The translations under genes and the position numbers were made by a program. From positions 1-64,000 of the forward strand of contig SJRY01000136.1 in NCBI GenBank assembly GCA_011319805.1: DNA of 64,000 nucleotides, written 5' to 3'. Positions 1-9,839 of the stretch are shown piece after piece. The stretch is from Macrocybe gigantea (lineage: Eukaryota > Basidiomycota > Agaricomycetes > Agaricales > Callistosporiaceae). The notes beneath the pieces are model-generated. The model saw only the letters and a list, made by a program, of their open reading frames with translations, had not been told where the DNA came from and did no database searches. Each line of letters opens with the position of its first letter. Positions within the stretch are counted from its first letter, which is position 1.

Positions 1-124
1 CTCGCGGCTACAAAAAGAGGACAATAAAGATCTAACAACGCATTTGATTTGATAAGTGAAATGCATAAAGAAAAGAAGAGAATTCTTGGACGGCAGAGTG
101 CTTCACAAGGGATTCTGACATCCA

Positions 125-791
125 TTACTTCCTGTCCTTGGCCAGAATCTCTTCGACGCGCCTGACTTTCTCTTCGTTCCCTTCGTGCGCTTCTTTGTCG
201 GTGCGGGTTCCGATTCTGATGTCGGTGGCTACGCGGGGAACTCCCTTTGCGTGGATGGCAGCATGACAGTCATGGATGGCCTTTGTGACGGCAGACCACG
301 GACCCTCTGATGGACAAAGCGATAATGTGAGTCTGTTGGTCGGTCGAAGATGCCGGATACTGGCGGTTGCAACACTAGTACTGACCAATGTTGGTCCCGT
401 ATCCACTGAACGTGAAGAAGTTGTCATCATCAGTCGGTCTCTAGGGCCTTCCTACGCATCAGAAAAGACAGAACTCACTGTAGCTAGGTATGGTTGATTG
501 TTTCACAGGGAATCAGAGGGCTTCTCGAGATCTGTGCGCGGAATCAAAGGTGGGAGGCGACATACCTTGTATTTCAAACCGGACTTGGAGAGAACGCGCT
601 GACATTCGGCAATTTCCTCAGCCACAGAGGAGGCTCCGGTGCCCATAGGGATGAGGCAGAAATCTGGACGATCAGGTTCATCCCGCCGCGGGAGCGGAAG
701 CAAAAGGGAAGTGAATTTGTCAACTCTTGTTGTAGGTGTTTCCGAGGAGTCTGGCGGGGCACGAACCTGCTACGGCGTAGAGGTCGGACAT
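125..791 (-). CDS. ECM15: ECM15 / UPF0045 thiamine-binding-like protein, 5 exons with a 5-nt micro-exon
   Basis: This 109-residue protein belongs to the UPF0045 (MTH1187/Ecm15) family, small ferredoxin-like proteins that bind thiamine-type ligands; the cellular role in fungi is not settled. The exons on the minus strand are 791-767, 663-566, 483-479, 405-386 and 306-125, all with GT-AG introns of 103, 82, 73 and 79 nt. They add up to 330 nt in phase. The join of exons 1 and 2 gives ADFCLIPMGTG near residues 8-18. The micro-exon CTACA supplies L42 and most of H43, so that the conserved HGYGTNIEGPW (43-53) is read. The C-terminal half with TDIRIGTRTDK is in the last exon. The start was chosen because this ATG is the only one that splices in phase to the conserved core. 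Length matches the family (about 100 residues). The identity is firm; the micro-exon is inferred from phase and family conservation. Confidence 0.8.
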
Positions 792-1279
792 GTTTGCTGT
801 GCTTGCGATAGATCTTTCGAGTGCGAGACGCTGGGGTGGTGGTGGTTTGAGAAACGAGGGATGTCGAACTCAACGAGGCTCAAGTGTCTCAAATGTTTTT
901 CAGATGATTGTTATTATAATAGATCATAGATTACGCTCAACACCAAATATGGGAAACTGAGTGACCCTTCTCGTCGTCTTTTGTTTACGGACAAGCGAGT
1001 TTCCAGCTTCGGCCAGCGACCAGAGTGAAAATCGAAATTTGATGTACCAAGGGAGCGAACATTCATCGCGTGTAAAGCACAACAAAGTTCAGTCGCATGC
1101 CTGGTTCAAAGATTGCACCGTCTCAACGTGTTTGCTTGTGTTTACCAGTTCAACGTTTCTAACCATCATCTCAACGTTTCTAGGGTATGTTGGCCTCGGG
1201 TGCAGACAAAGTCAGTTAAAAGATGACAGCAAGTGATGACGACGTCTGTGCACATTGACAGCTTCTATCGCGTCCAAGT

Positions 1280-1300
1280 CTTGAAGCTTGAAGCTTGAAG
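1280..1300. repeat. 7-bp tandem repeat, three copies
   Basis: The unit cttgaag occurs three times without a gap. No function is suggested by its position, about 650 bp upstream of the nearest start codon. Confidence 0.85.
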
Positions 1301-1640
1301 GTCTAACACCGCTCTCTGACGGTGCTATTGTCTCTGCTCAGGCCTTACAGATGCGACTGGTCCCCTTTCTAACCTAGGAAATCGTGCAGCATGCATGCAG
1401 CAATGCTTCTCCAAGATAAAAGCAACCGAGGCTCGATACAGGACCCCTGATCAACCAATGCCGATGCCCGGACAATACTTTAGCAGTTGGTCGCGTTGTA
1501 GTCAAGTTCAGAGATCACGAGTGACGCGACTAATGGTTTCCTCTGTCACCGGGGTTCTCTGGGAGACTGATTCTATTGGCGACCGCGAGAATTTGCAGTC
1601 GAATATCGGACACGAAAAGGGATTGGTGGCCGCAAGGCAA

Positions 1641-1647
1641 TATAAAA
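1641..1647 (+). promoter_or_regulatory. Putative TATA box of the Egh16-like gene
   Basis: TATAAAA lies 284 bp upstream of the start codon at 1931 and is followed by a long pyrimidine-rich leader, which would place transcription start near 1670. Position and context support it; nothing else was tested. Confidence 0.45.
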
Positions 1648-1930
1648 TGTCTCATCCTTGGGGACCAAGGGTTCCTCGTCTTGCACCATCCCTTTTTTCT
1701 TCCCAGTTCTTCTCGAGGACAGGCTCCTTTCCGACCGCATCATCTTTGTTTTTGTTTCGCCTTTTTTTTTTTTTGCTCGGTCGCACTGTTTGTCCCATCC
1801 TTCCTGACTGCCTGTCCCGCTTGCAGAGCCAAATTCATATTCGCCCTTATTTGTCCTTCTGCGCAGTTGAGCTGTCGTTGAACGCTGCAGTCCCATTTTT
1901 TTTCCGCGTATTTCTCGTCGCTCCGAAAAG

Positions 1931-3122
1931 ATGTTCTCCAAGTCATTCACCATCGCTGCGCTTGTGCTATCTTTCACAGCGCAGGCCTACGCACACGCTG
2001 CAGTCTCTCCTGTCCTCGGTGTGTCCGGCACACCCGTCCGCGGGGACGTACAAAGGCCGAAACAGAACACGCCTTGCGGCAAGACTGACGTCGCCTCCAA
2101 CATAGATACCTCGACGCCTGTCGTCGCGGCCGCGGATGGTTCGTTCACGATGACCATCACGAACTTCAACAGGTTGCGGGACGGCTCGCGCCAGGTCACG
2201 ATGACCGTGGACCCGACTGGCACGGGAAATCCTAGCAGCTTTGTCGCTGGCACTGTCACGAAGAATGGTGATCCTGTCAGTTAATTTTATGCCTTTCCAG
2301 CTGTATGCCACGAAGGTAACTGATCTGTCCATTCAGCGGCCGAAAGCCTTGGGCTCTGAACAGATCACGGCCAACTTACCAGCCGGGACGACATGTACTG
2401 GTGGCAAGGCGGGAAACCTCTGCGTCGCAGTAAGTCACCTAACATGATCCTTGGTGACACCAAGCAGTTCTGAGCCGTTACTTCTCTCTACTATCAACAT
2501 CAGTCCTTCAAGACCCTCTCTGGATTCGGCAACTGCGTCGTCGTACAACAAGATGCAGGCGGTGCTTCCGCAGGCAATGGTACTGCGAACGCCAATGCAA
2601 ACAATGGAACAGCTGCGAATGCCAATGCCAATGCCGGCACTAACGCTGGAGCTGCCGCCAACTCCGGCACTGGCAATGCGAGCACAAACACGAACACCGG
2701 CGCTGGGAACGCGAACACGAGCACGAACACTAACACTGGCGCTGGTGCCGCTTCCAACAGCGCGGCGGGTACCCAGGCTGGCGCTCAGACCACTGGCACC
2801 GGGACGACTGGAGCCACGACGAAAGGGAACGGTGTGACAACGAAGAACAGGAACGGCAATACCAACACGAACGCCAACGCCAACGCTACTGGAGGGCGCA
2901 CTGCCAACCAGAACGGGAATGCCAACGCCAACGGCAATAACCTGAACAAGGCGGCAGTCAGTGATTCCGCATCACATAACGTTCATAGAATGCTGATATT
3001 ACTCATCGACGCAACAGGGAACTCGTGCTGCTCGTGCCTTCCTCGCTAGCAACATTGCGACCCACGAGGAAGCAAGGAACGTGAAGAGGAACCATATCGT
3101 AGATTGGATCTGGGCGCTGTAG
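1931..3122 (+). CDS. Egh16-like secreted protein with Asn/Ala/Thr-rich linker
   Basis: The 331-residue product belongs to the Egh16-like (DUF3129) family of fungal secreted proteins, first known as appressorium-induced proteins of plant pathogens and also found in saprotrophs. Exons are 1931-2275, 2337-2429, 2504-2956 and 3018-3122, with GT-AG introns of 61, 74 and 61 nt and all in phase 0. A signal peptide ends at AYA (residue 21), leaving His22 as the predicted mature N-terminus. The family core follows: SGTPVRGDVQRP, CGKTDVASN, LPAGTTCTGG and GFGNCVVVQQ. Residues about 170-300 are a low-complexity N/A/T/G linker. The last intron was placed because splicing it gives the family-like tail AARAFLASN...VDWIWAL; without it the frame ends in an unrelated sequence. 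Whether this protein takes part in plant interaction cannot be told from sequence. Confidence 0.85.
2575..2945 (+). repeat. Low-complexity Asn-Ala/Thr-Gly coding repeat
   Basis: Imperfect repeats of codons for NANAN, NTNTG and similar units fill most of exon 3 of the Egh16-like gene. They encode a flexible, probably glycosylated linker and are likely to vary in length between strains. Confidence 0.8.
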
Positions 3123-3607
3123 TTGCCAACGCAGCGCCTTTCTATTTCCTTTTCGTCTGAACGGACTTCTTTTTTCTTCCCTTCTATTTCTTGTTCTTGT
3201 TGACTAAAACTCCCTGGCTCGCAAATGTAAGGGATGGTGCTTGATGGCTTACGGACGACACTGGACTACAATAAGTACGAACTGTATGTGGCATCCAATC
3301 ACCAGACGTTAGTGATCAATACCATGTTGCATTAAGCAGGCGTGATAATTGTTAAGAAATATATCGCTGCTCATCTGTGATAAGCGTGGCTGGGGTGTGG
3401 AACTACTGAATGGATCAGACTTCACAGACATGGTGAATGGAACAACATATGTTAGTCAATCGTATGAAGCGGGAACAATTTTAGCAAATGCAAAATGTGG
3501 TCAGTTGGCGTCTGGACTGACCCCGCCGTTTTGCATCGCAGACGGGCTTGCCACAGGTGAGAGTGACACATCGACATGAGATAAAACTCGATAACATATT
3601 TGGCATT
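3123..3607. other. Intergenic region between convergent genes
   Basis: Nothing recognisable. It should hold the 3' ends of the two convergent transcripts; the frame of the neighbouring hydrolase stays open into it only because of the suspected frameshift. Confidence 0.5.
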
Positions 3608-4682
3608 TCAAGCTTCGGCAAGCTCTCGTTCGACAGCCTTCGACATTTCGCCCAATGTTTCAAATCTCCATGTCCATAACTGCTTCTGCTGCAGTTCTCT
3701 GGTCTCCAGAGCGAGTCCTTCCGGTCAATCCAAACGCTCTTGATCCCGAGATCATTCGCTGGCACGTGGTCATGCATCAAGCTTTGCGCAACGACGAGCA
3801 CCTGAGATTTTAGCTGCTCGTCGGTCAGCTCTTCACTCCCTTCCGACGGGCGCAGAGACGGCTCCGTCCGAATAGCCTTGAGCGCTGCACGGAACCCATC
3901 CAGTGCGGGCTTGTACGCATGCACGTCCTGCGCCGTCAGAATGAGGCTGAACGGGGACCTGCTGTCCGGGTTCGCCTCGCCAGGCAGCCACAGATTGTGC
4001 GGATGCGGGTTCGGGCACGGGCGCGTGTAGAACTTGAGCCGCTCGCTGATCGGAATCGTAGACGAGGGCTGTATACCTTCGGAGAGGTACATGTGTGTGT
4101 ACGCAAAGGAGCGGTGGTCCGTGTTGGAGAGGACGATGAGCTTGAAATGCTTCGACAGCTCATGCAGCGCCTGCGAGCTGTCTGGGAAGATCTCCCAGTG
4201 CTTGATCGAATGCCCGAAGCGCGTGTGTGGGTCCGCGCTCTCGCCGTCCGCGGAGGCGTGAAGCCCGGACGTCGAGGGCTCGCTCAGCGGAGAGGCGCGG
4301 TGCGGACTGCCCTCGAGCGTGGTCATGCTCGGATCTGGGGAGGCCTTGTCTGATTCTGCGGTGAGGCGCGCCTCGAGCACTTCGTGCACCTTGGCGAGGA
4401 GGTCGCTGTAGAGCATGGTCGGGTTTTGGGCTTGGATGTCCGCCTCTACGGACATGAACGCCAATAGCGCATCTTTGCGGCTCCAATTGCGCGAAGCACG
4501 GAAGCGAGAGAGGAGAGGCAGGAGGGCCGTGTAGAGACCTGTCTCCCAATCCTAATGTGAAACATCCAGCCATTCAGCCTATGTCGATAAGCACACACAA
4601 GGAAGACATTTACCGCCAGCGTTCCATAGACATCAAAGATAAGATACTTGTGGTCGGTTAGCTTTGGCAGAGAGGATGCCAT
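3608..4682 (-). CDS. HAD-superfamily hydrolase (haloacid dehalogenase type II-like), one suspected missing base
   Basis: The protein resembles type II haloacid dehalogenase-like hydrolases. Exon 1 is 4682-4614 and exon 2 starts at 4551 after a 62-nt GT-AG intron. Motif I is FDVYGTL with nucleophile Asp17; motif II is LSNTD; the motif III lysine is in YKPALDGF; the tail has LGIKSVWIDR. Just after IDR (near 3722-3725) the frame leaves family sequence, but one base frame over it resumes with EGLALETREL and ends WRFETLGEMSKAVERELAEA, stop at 3608-3610. A single extra G would make CGG GAA and restore the frame. As printed, the first frame runs on to 3481 with no family resemblance. An insert rich in Ser/Pro/Glu lies in the cap region. 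Substrate unknown. The family call is solid; whether the frameshift is real is open. Confidence 0.8.
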
Positions 4683-4902
4683 TGCTTGCAGAATAGGCTA
4701 TAGGGAAAGCTAAGTTTGAGATGAGTTGATGGATTGATGACGTTTTTACAGAGATTATCAGTGCTGAAGTCATCCGCACACGTGGAAAGGGAGGTAAGTG
4801 AGTATCTCATTCCGCGCACATACTCTATACAAGCATATCGCCTATCGTATGAAATCTAGATACCAATCCTCTCAGAGTATGTGTTCTCTATTGTTCAAAC
4901 AT

Positions 4903-5521
4903 CTAGTACGGGGCAGCAGCAGCTTGGCACTGATGGGAAAATGTCAGCGTCATAAACACAGCAATGGGACGACGGTCACGTACAGCCTTCAGTTGCTCAA
5001 GGTACCAAGAGCACGAAGGAAGGTCAGCCTTCTCCAAGCATTTGGTGAAGTCTACATGCAAAGCTATAAGCATGTGTTTGTCAGCGACGAACCGAGTAAC
5101 TACTTACCCTTGGCTTGGGCTTCACAGCTAGGTGCGCTGTATTGCTGCTGTTGCTGTTGCTGGACCGGAGCAGCTTCAGCTTGCGCAGGCGTCGAAGAGC
5201 TTCCACCGAAGAGCATGCTGGAGATTCCGTGTCCAATTGTCGAGCCAACAGCGACCGAGCCAGCAGTGGCAGCCATCTGAGCGAGCAGGCCGGGCTGCTG
5301 GGATTGTGCGGGAGTAGCGTGCGCGGCAGCAGCTGGAGGTGGCGCAGGAGCGTGTTGAGCAGGAGCGTAGCCCGCGGGAGCAGCAGCTGTGTGAGCACCC
5401 CGAGTCTGAGCTGGCGCAGCGGCAGGCGCAGCGCGGGGAGCAGCACGAGCACGAGATTGACGCTATTAACTCATTATTAGCCTGCAGTCTACATGGCGGT
5501 ATGAACATAACTTACAGGCAT
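4903..5521 (-). CDS. MIX17: MIX17 / CHCHD2-type twin CX9C mitochondrial protein
   Basis: The 151-residue product matches fungal MIX17, homolog of animal CHCHD2/CHCHD10, which is imported into the mitochondrial intermembrane space by the Mia40 pathway and is linked to respiration. Exons on the minus strand are 5521-5516, 5462-5108, 5051-4984 and 4929-4903, with GT-AG introns of 53, 56 and 54 nt; the first coding exon is only 6 nt (Met-Pro). The N-terminus is basic and rich in Arg/Ala/Pro, followed by a glycine-rich hydrophobic stretch ([17 protein letters not shown]) and a short Gln tract. The CHCH domain has C115-x9-C125 and C134-x9-C144, with the last cysteine encoded in the final exon. The gene is divergent to the mL45-like gene, 222 bp away. 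Confidence 0.92.
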
Positions 5522-5743
5522 TGTAAGTTTAAAGAACGATGAAAGAGGTGGGAACGAAAGTGTTATGGGATCCGGAATGGAGTTAAACGTTTATGAGAGC
5601 AAGGCAATTGGCTCAAAAGAAAATTCTTCGGCAAAAGATGCCGATATTTGCCGAAAACAATATAACCAAACAAATATTTACCAGCATCTTCTAGTTTCCG
5701 TCTTGCCGAAAGCAACACCTCGGATCGGCATTGGTGGACAGCA
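5522..5743. promoter_or_regulatory. Shared divergent promoter with inverted repeat TTCGGCAAA/TTTGCCGAA
   Basis: The 222-bp gap separates the start codons of two nuclear genes for mitochondrial proteins. TTCGGCAAA at 5627-5635 and its inverse TTTGCCGAA at 5647-5655 form a perfect 9-bp inverted repeat with an 11-bp spacer. A third partial copy, TTGCCGAA, is at 5703-5710. The element could be a binding site serving both genes; this is inference from position and symmetry only. Confidence 0.45.
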
Positions 5744-7246
5744 ATGTCCTTCGGACTCTCTCAACGATGCCTTGGGACGCTGAGAAACCAGCGTAGGATC
5801 GGTTTTGGCATTCTTGCTCGGGTGAACTTTGATGCGCTTGCCTTCAACGGAACGTTTGCTCGATGCCGAGGATACGCGCAAGCAGCCTCAAAACAAAAAG
5901 CGACACGGGCAGCGAAGGGATTCACAGCAGCAAAGGCTGCGCCATCAGCCGCTTCCAAGGTTTCGTCAGCTAAAGCGGACCCTGCCCCTCAGACGTCTGA
6001 GAAAGATGCAAATGAAGTTGCCACAAAACAGGACAAGAAGACTTTGTCGGAGGAGGAACAACTGGAACAAATTGAGAAGTTAATGATGATGTCGAAGCTA
6101 TACCCAACTCTGGACGTCTGGGGACAGAAGGTGGAGACTTTAGGTATGTTTTTTTCCCTGTCAATGTCATTCGACTACTCCTGCATAAATGCGGAGGACG
6201 AAGGAACACCTGCAAAGCGAGAAACATCGCGATGGTGCTATTGGATTCACCCGCTGTCTTAACCCCTTCGTCACACTAGCGTGCCATTCATTTTATCGTA
6301 TACTCACTCGTCCATCTTCCAAGAAAAGATGTAATGATTCCGCACTCTGTCCTACCGACACAGTACAAAAATTATCCTGGCCTCCGTGCGATGTGGGAGC
6401 AATTCGTCCAAAATCAATCAAACAGGGGAAAGAACGCAACAAGGCACGTCAGCTGCGCATTATGAAGCGTTGAGGCAAAAACTCATTGCGTGCGGTTGTT
6501 AGTATGCTGTTTTTGGCCCAAGCCGACGCCATACCAGGGTTTGACCTTTCGAATGCGACGCGACTACAGAAATACATCACTCAATGGCCGTGGAAGCTGC
6601 TCACCACTACGTCGGTCAGGAAAGGATCTTGGATGGCACCGCTTCGGAGCTCCGTGCTCGAAACATACAGAGGTCTTAACACAGCTTTGGCAAAGTAAGA
6701 CAACACACGTTTTTCCTGTCGTTGATTCTTACACGTCTTTTATCAGCCAAGATTCAAAGGAAGTCAAGCTTTTGACTGCATCAGCGTATCAGGAAGAGAT
6801 TCTGCGCGTCCTCAAAAGGCGGCTCAACCCAGGTCGCCACTATATCTGGAGGTTCCACCGGGAGGTCTCCCCTACGCGTGTTCTTTCCATTCGCGCGACG
6901 GAAGGCTACCTCGGAAACGAAGAGCCTAAATTCGGCAACAGGATGATGGTGCACGCTCTCGTCAAGCTTGATACAGAACAAGTTGCGTCCATGTTCAAAC
7001 CCCTTCTATAGGCGTACTGACGGATTTCATCTCCGACAATTTCTGCAGAGTCTGGAGATATATGACAAGTGGGGTAAGCCTCTGCATACACCTGCTGAGG
7101 GCGAACTCGCGTCGAAGGGACTCGTGCCCGCTGAGCGGAGACGAGTCACGGAGTTCCTCGTCTTTGAGAAGAGGATGTGGTACGACGGTCCTTGGGTCAT
7201 CAGGGAGCAGCTGTGGGAAGCGCCTGGAAGGCGATCGGCCTACTGA
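5744..7246 (+). CDS. Mitochondrial large ribosomal subunit protein mL45 / Mba1-like
   Basis: The model gives 379 residues with an Arg-rich mitochondrial presequence and a C-terminal Tim44/mL45-like domain, as in proteins that sit at the mitoribosome exit tunnel and help insert translation products into the inner membrane. Exons are 5744-6143, 6329-6443, 6503-6694, 6747-6981 and 7049-7246, in phase throughout. Signature stretches are YPTLDVWGQKVETL before the first intron, AQADAIPGF in exon 3, IWRFHREVSPTRVLSIRATE and PKFGNRMMVHALVKLDTEQ in exon 4, and EYLVF-type FLVFEKRMWYDGPWVIREQLWE at the end. Intron 1 is unusually long (185 nt) and could hide a further exon. Intron 2 needs a GC donor (AG|GCACGT). 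The family assignment is good for the C-terminal half; the middle exon borders are less certain. Confidence 0.72.
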
Positions 7247-9839
7247 CCCCTCGCCTCCCGTCCGGAAGTCTCTCTGGCAAGTCCACGGCTCTGGTCTCAG
7301 TGTCTATGTTTATAATATTCGGAAGTAATGGATTAATTACCTACTCTTTTGATGTGGACAGGAAACGGCCCACTGGTCTACGCGGCCCATTCGCTAATTG
7401 CCTCGTCTCCCTCCGCTGCCCACACCTCCCGCGTATATTAAGGCCGCTGTCCCTCGACACTTCAAACTCTATCGGGCGCCTAGTTCGTCTTAAATTTATA
7501 TGCGATCTTCGATGTTTGAGAAATGCAGATGCACAAGGCTTGATGAGCTCCCTTCAGACCTCCTTTTTCTCCCTGGTGGCGTCTCGAGACAGCATTTTTT
7601 AATTCAATTATGAAGCACATCAACGAAAGAGACAAACCCAGGGATCTCATGGATATACCGTTTTCCCTCTCTCGTCACAACTATTCATGAGATGCGAACC
7701 AACGCACAATCTACCTCCGTTCCATGCGTATCCCCAAGGCAAATTAAAATATTTAGCCTTTCAATCCTTTACTCCACCGTCACTGAGCGTGAGATTTCCT
7801 TTGTCAATTGTTCACTACTTTCGCTTAATTCCCCCATTAGGTTCACAATTGAAGAAAAAAAATTGTGGAACAGTGATGTTTCATGGCGTGCGGCGACGGC
7901 GATGAATTGGGCGCTTATGAATGCCTCCGCGCCCTGCCAACTGCGGCATCATGGTGACAACGATGATGAGAAAAAAAACTACTCACAAGCCCCATTCTCT
8001 ATTGTTTCAAGTGGCGTTCTAAACCTAAGTAGTTGAAACCCTGGACGTCGCATGGGTCGAAGACTGCGCGATGGTATTTGTAAGATGAAGATACGAAGAT
8101 TGGACGGAATGCCGCCGGGAGATACACTCGCCGTTTGTGTCTTGGAGATCTCTCTGCTGCTGCTGCCCTTGGCAATGTGGCTTGGGAGTTATCTTTGAAC
8201 AATTCCGCGGAGGCGTGGCGCGTCCATGAGCCTAGGAACGAGGGAGAACAATAAGACATATATCAGTGTTATTCGAGGTGATGGCGTCGTTCGTAAAGCC
8301 AAGATTCGAGTTACGACACGCTGGCTCCATTTTCATGGATCATGTCGTTGTCTGTTCGGTCATGCTGCTGTCCGTCTCGTGTCCGTTAACGTTGATGCAT
8401 CCCTAGAAGTAACATGTGAAATCAATGATATGATCCATCAACTGCGTTTTGTCGAAACGAGGACGGTGACGTGAGATTTTCGTTACGCATGTTCAACTGA
8501 GCAATTTTTTTTCCATCGATCTTGACACGCTAGAACGTACCTAACGTCTTCATTCAAGCAAGGATAAATGATTTGTTCATTCTCGGTAGACATGGATGTG
8601 TGATCGGGTTTGGGGCGCGAAACAATACAATCATCGGAAATGCGTACGTACCATTCGATCTAGCGTGCTGCAAACCGCGCAGAGCTTTCATTAGACCTCA
8701 AGTCGAATGGAGACACATGTCGAGAACAAGACAATTGGACTGCACTCCGTTCCTGTGGCTCTACACATGTCCGTGGTGGATTCGGAGTCCGGCCACTATC
8801 GGTGATATCGATACCGTGAAAATCGCGTAGACTTACCTATGCAACGGCAGCATTCAGGAAGGATGTACACTGCAACCATCCGAGTTGGGTTAGTTCTGTC
8901 TTGAGTGTCTAGACTTCGCCTGTGCAAGACAATTCGCGGTTGGCAGGCAGTGATGAACTTACTATTCTGGGCCTCGACAAAGAATTCAGCCTGATTGCCT
9001 TTCTGTGGGAGACTCTTTCAATCCCCTTGATGGTCCGTCCACCGTGTCAGGGTTTGGAGAAGTGTCTCTTGATGGTACGATGGCCTGACTTGAACTAATA
9101 GGTGTTTTCATCGCTCATCACGGCATGGAAGCCGCGCGTTGCAGCTGGCGATATCACTTGGATGCAAGCAATCTGTGTTCGTGGGATCCTCAAACCTGTA
9201 TTCGGCCGATGGTTAACATGCTGACTTCTCCAAATTCAAGTACAACTCTTGTCTGGATGAATCATTTTTGCTAATCCGAGTCATCGCCTCTCATACAGCG
9301 TGCCATATTCATCGGGCATGTCACTCAGTCTCACGTCGTGCGACGAGGCATGACAGTCAGGAGGTCGGTGATGGTAACGCTCCGCGATAGTTGGCAGTTC
9401 ATACAAGTGTTGTATCTACTGATTAATGGATTGCAGTATTTGGCCGGGAAAATCAATGATATCCAAAACTATGTAGGCAAGGTGCAATAAATATACCTCA
9501 AGAGGTACGAATGTAATTAACGAAGGTGGGAACAATAGCTAATTATGTATAATATGTCAGAGAACGAATGTGGAGGATATAGATACAATAATGAACGAAA
9601 GTGGATTATGTAGAAAATGTACTAGTGAAAAGAGGTGATCGAAGGATAGAAGTGTTGAACGAAGAAAATGATACACTTTGAGCGGAGGAGGCGTACTTCC
9701 TTTCCATTGGCGAGTGCTATTGCTTTTTTGTGAATTCGAATCCGGGGTCAGGAATATCTGTCGTCGTCATTGAATTGATGTGTAAAAAGATGCAAAGAAT
9801 CAGATGCGGGAACAAACCTTATACTTGGGGTGATGAAGA
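7247..9839. other. Gene-poor stretch
   Basis: Only short random-looking frames occur on both strands. I see no splice-linked family sequence, no transposon ends and no tRNA-like boxes. Part of 9480-9660 is A-rich. It should contain 3' untranslated sequence of both flanking genes. Confidence 0.5.

Larger units (their letters stand above)
792..1930. other. Intergenic region with promoter of the secreted-protein gene
   Basis: No convincing gene. The stretch separates two divergently transcribed genes. Its right third (about 1680-1925) is pyrimidine-rich with a run of T, as expected for the leader of a well-expressed fungal gene. A 7-bp tandem repeat lies at 1280-1300. Confidence 0.6.

Noticed and set aside
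1395..2105. A 236-codon plus-strand frame overlapping the start of the Egh16-like gene
   Set aside because: It runs through a pyrimidine-rich leader, has low-complexity Phe/Leu/Ser content and overlaps a well-supported gene in another frame.
3481..3720. The printed C-terminal extension of the HAD hydrolase frame
   Set aside because: It does not resemble the family, whereas the next frame does up to a stop at 3608; the extension follows from the suspected missing base.
9725..9745. TTCGAATCC resembling a tRNA B box
   Set aside because: No A box at the right distance and no acceptor or anticodon stem could be folded around it.
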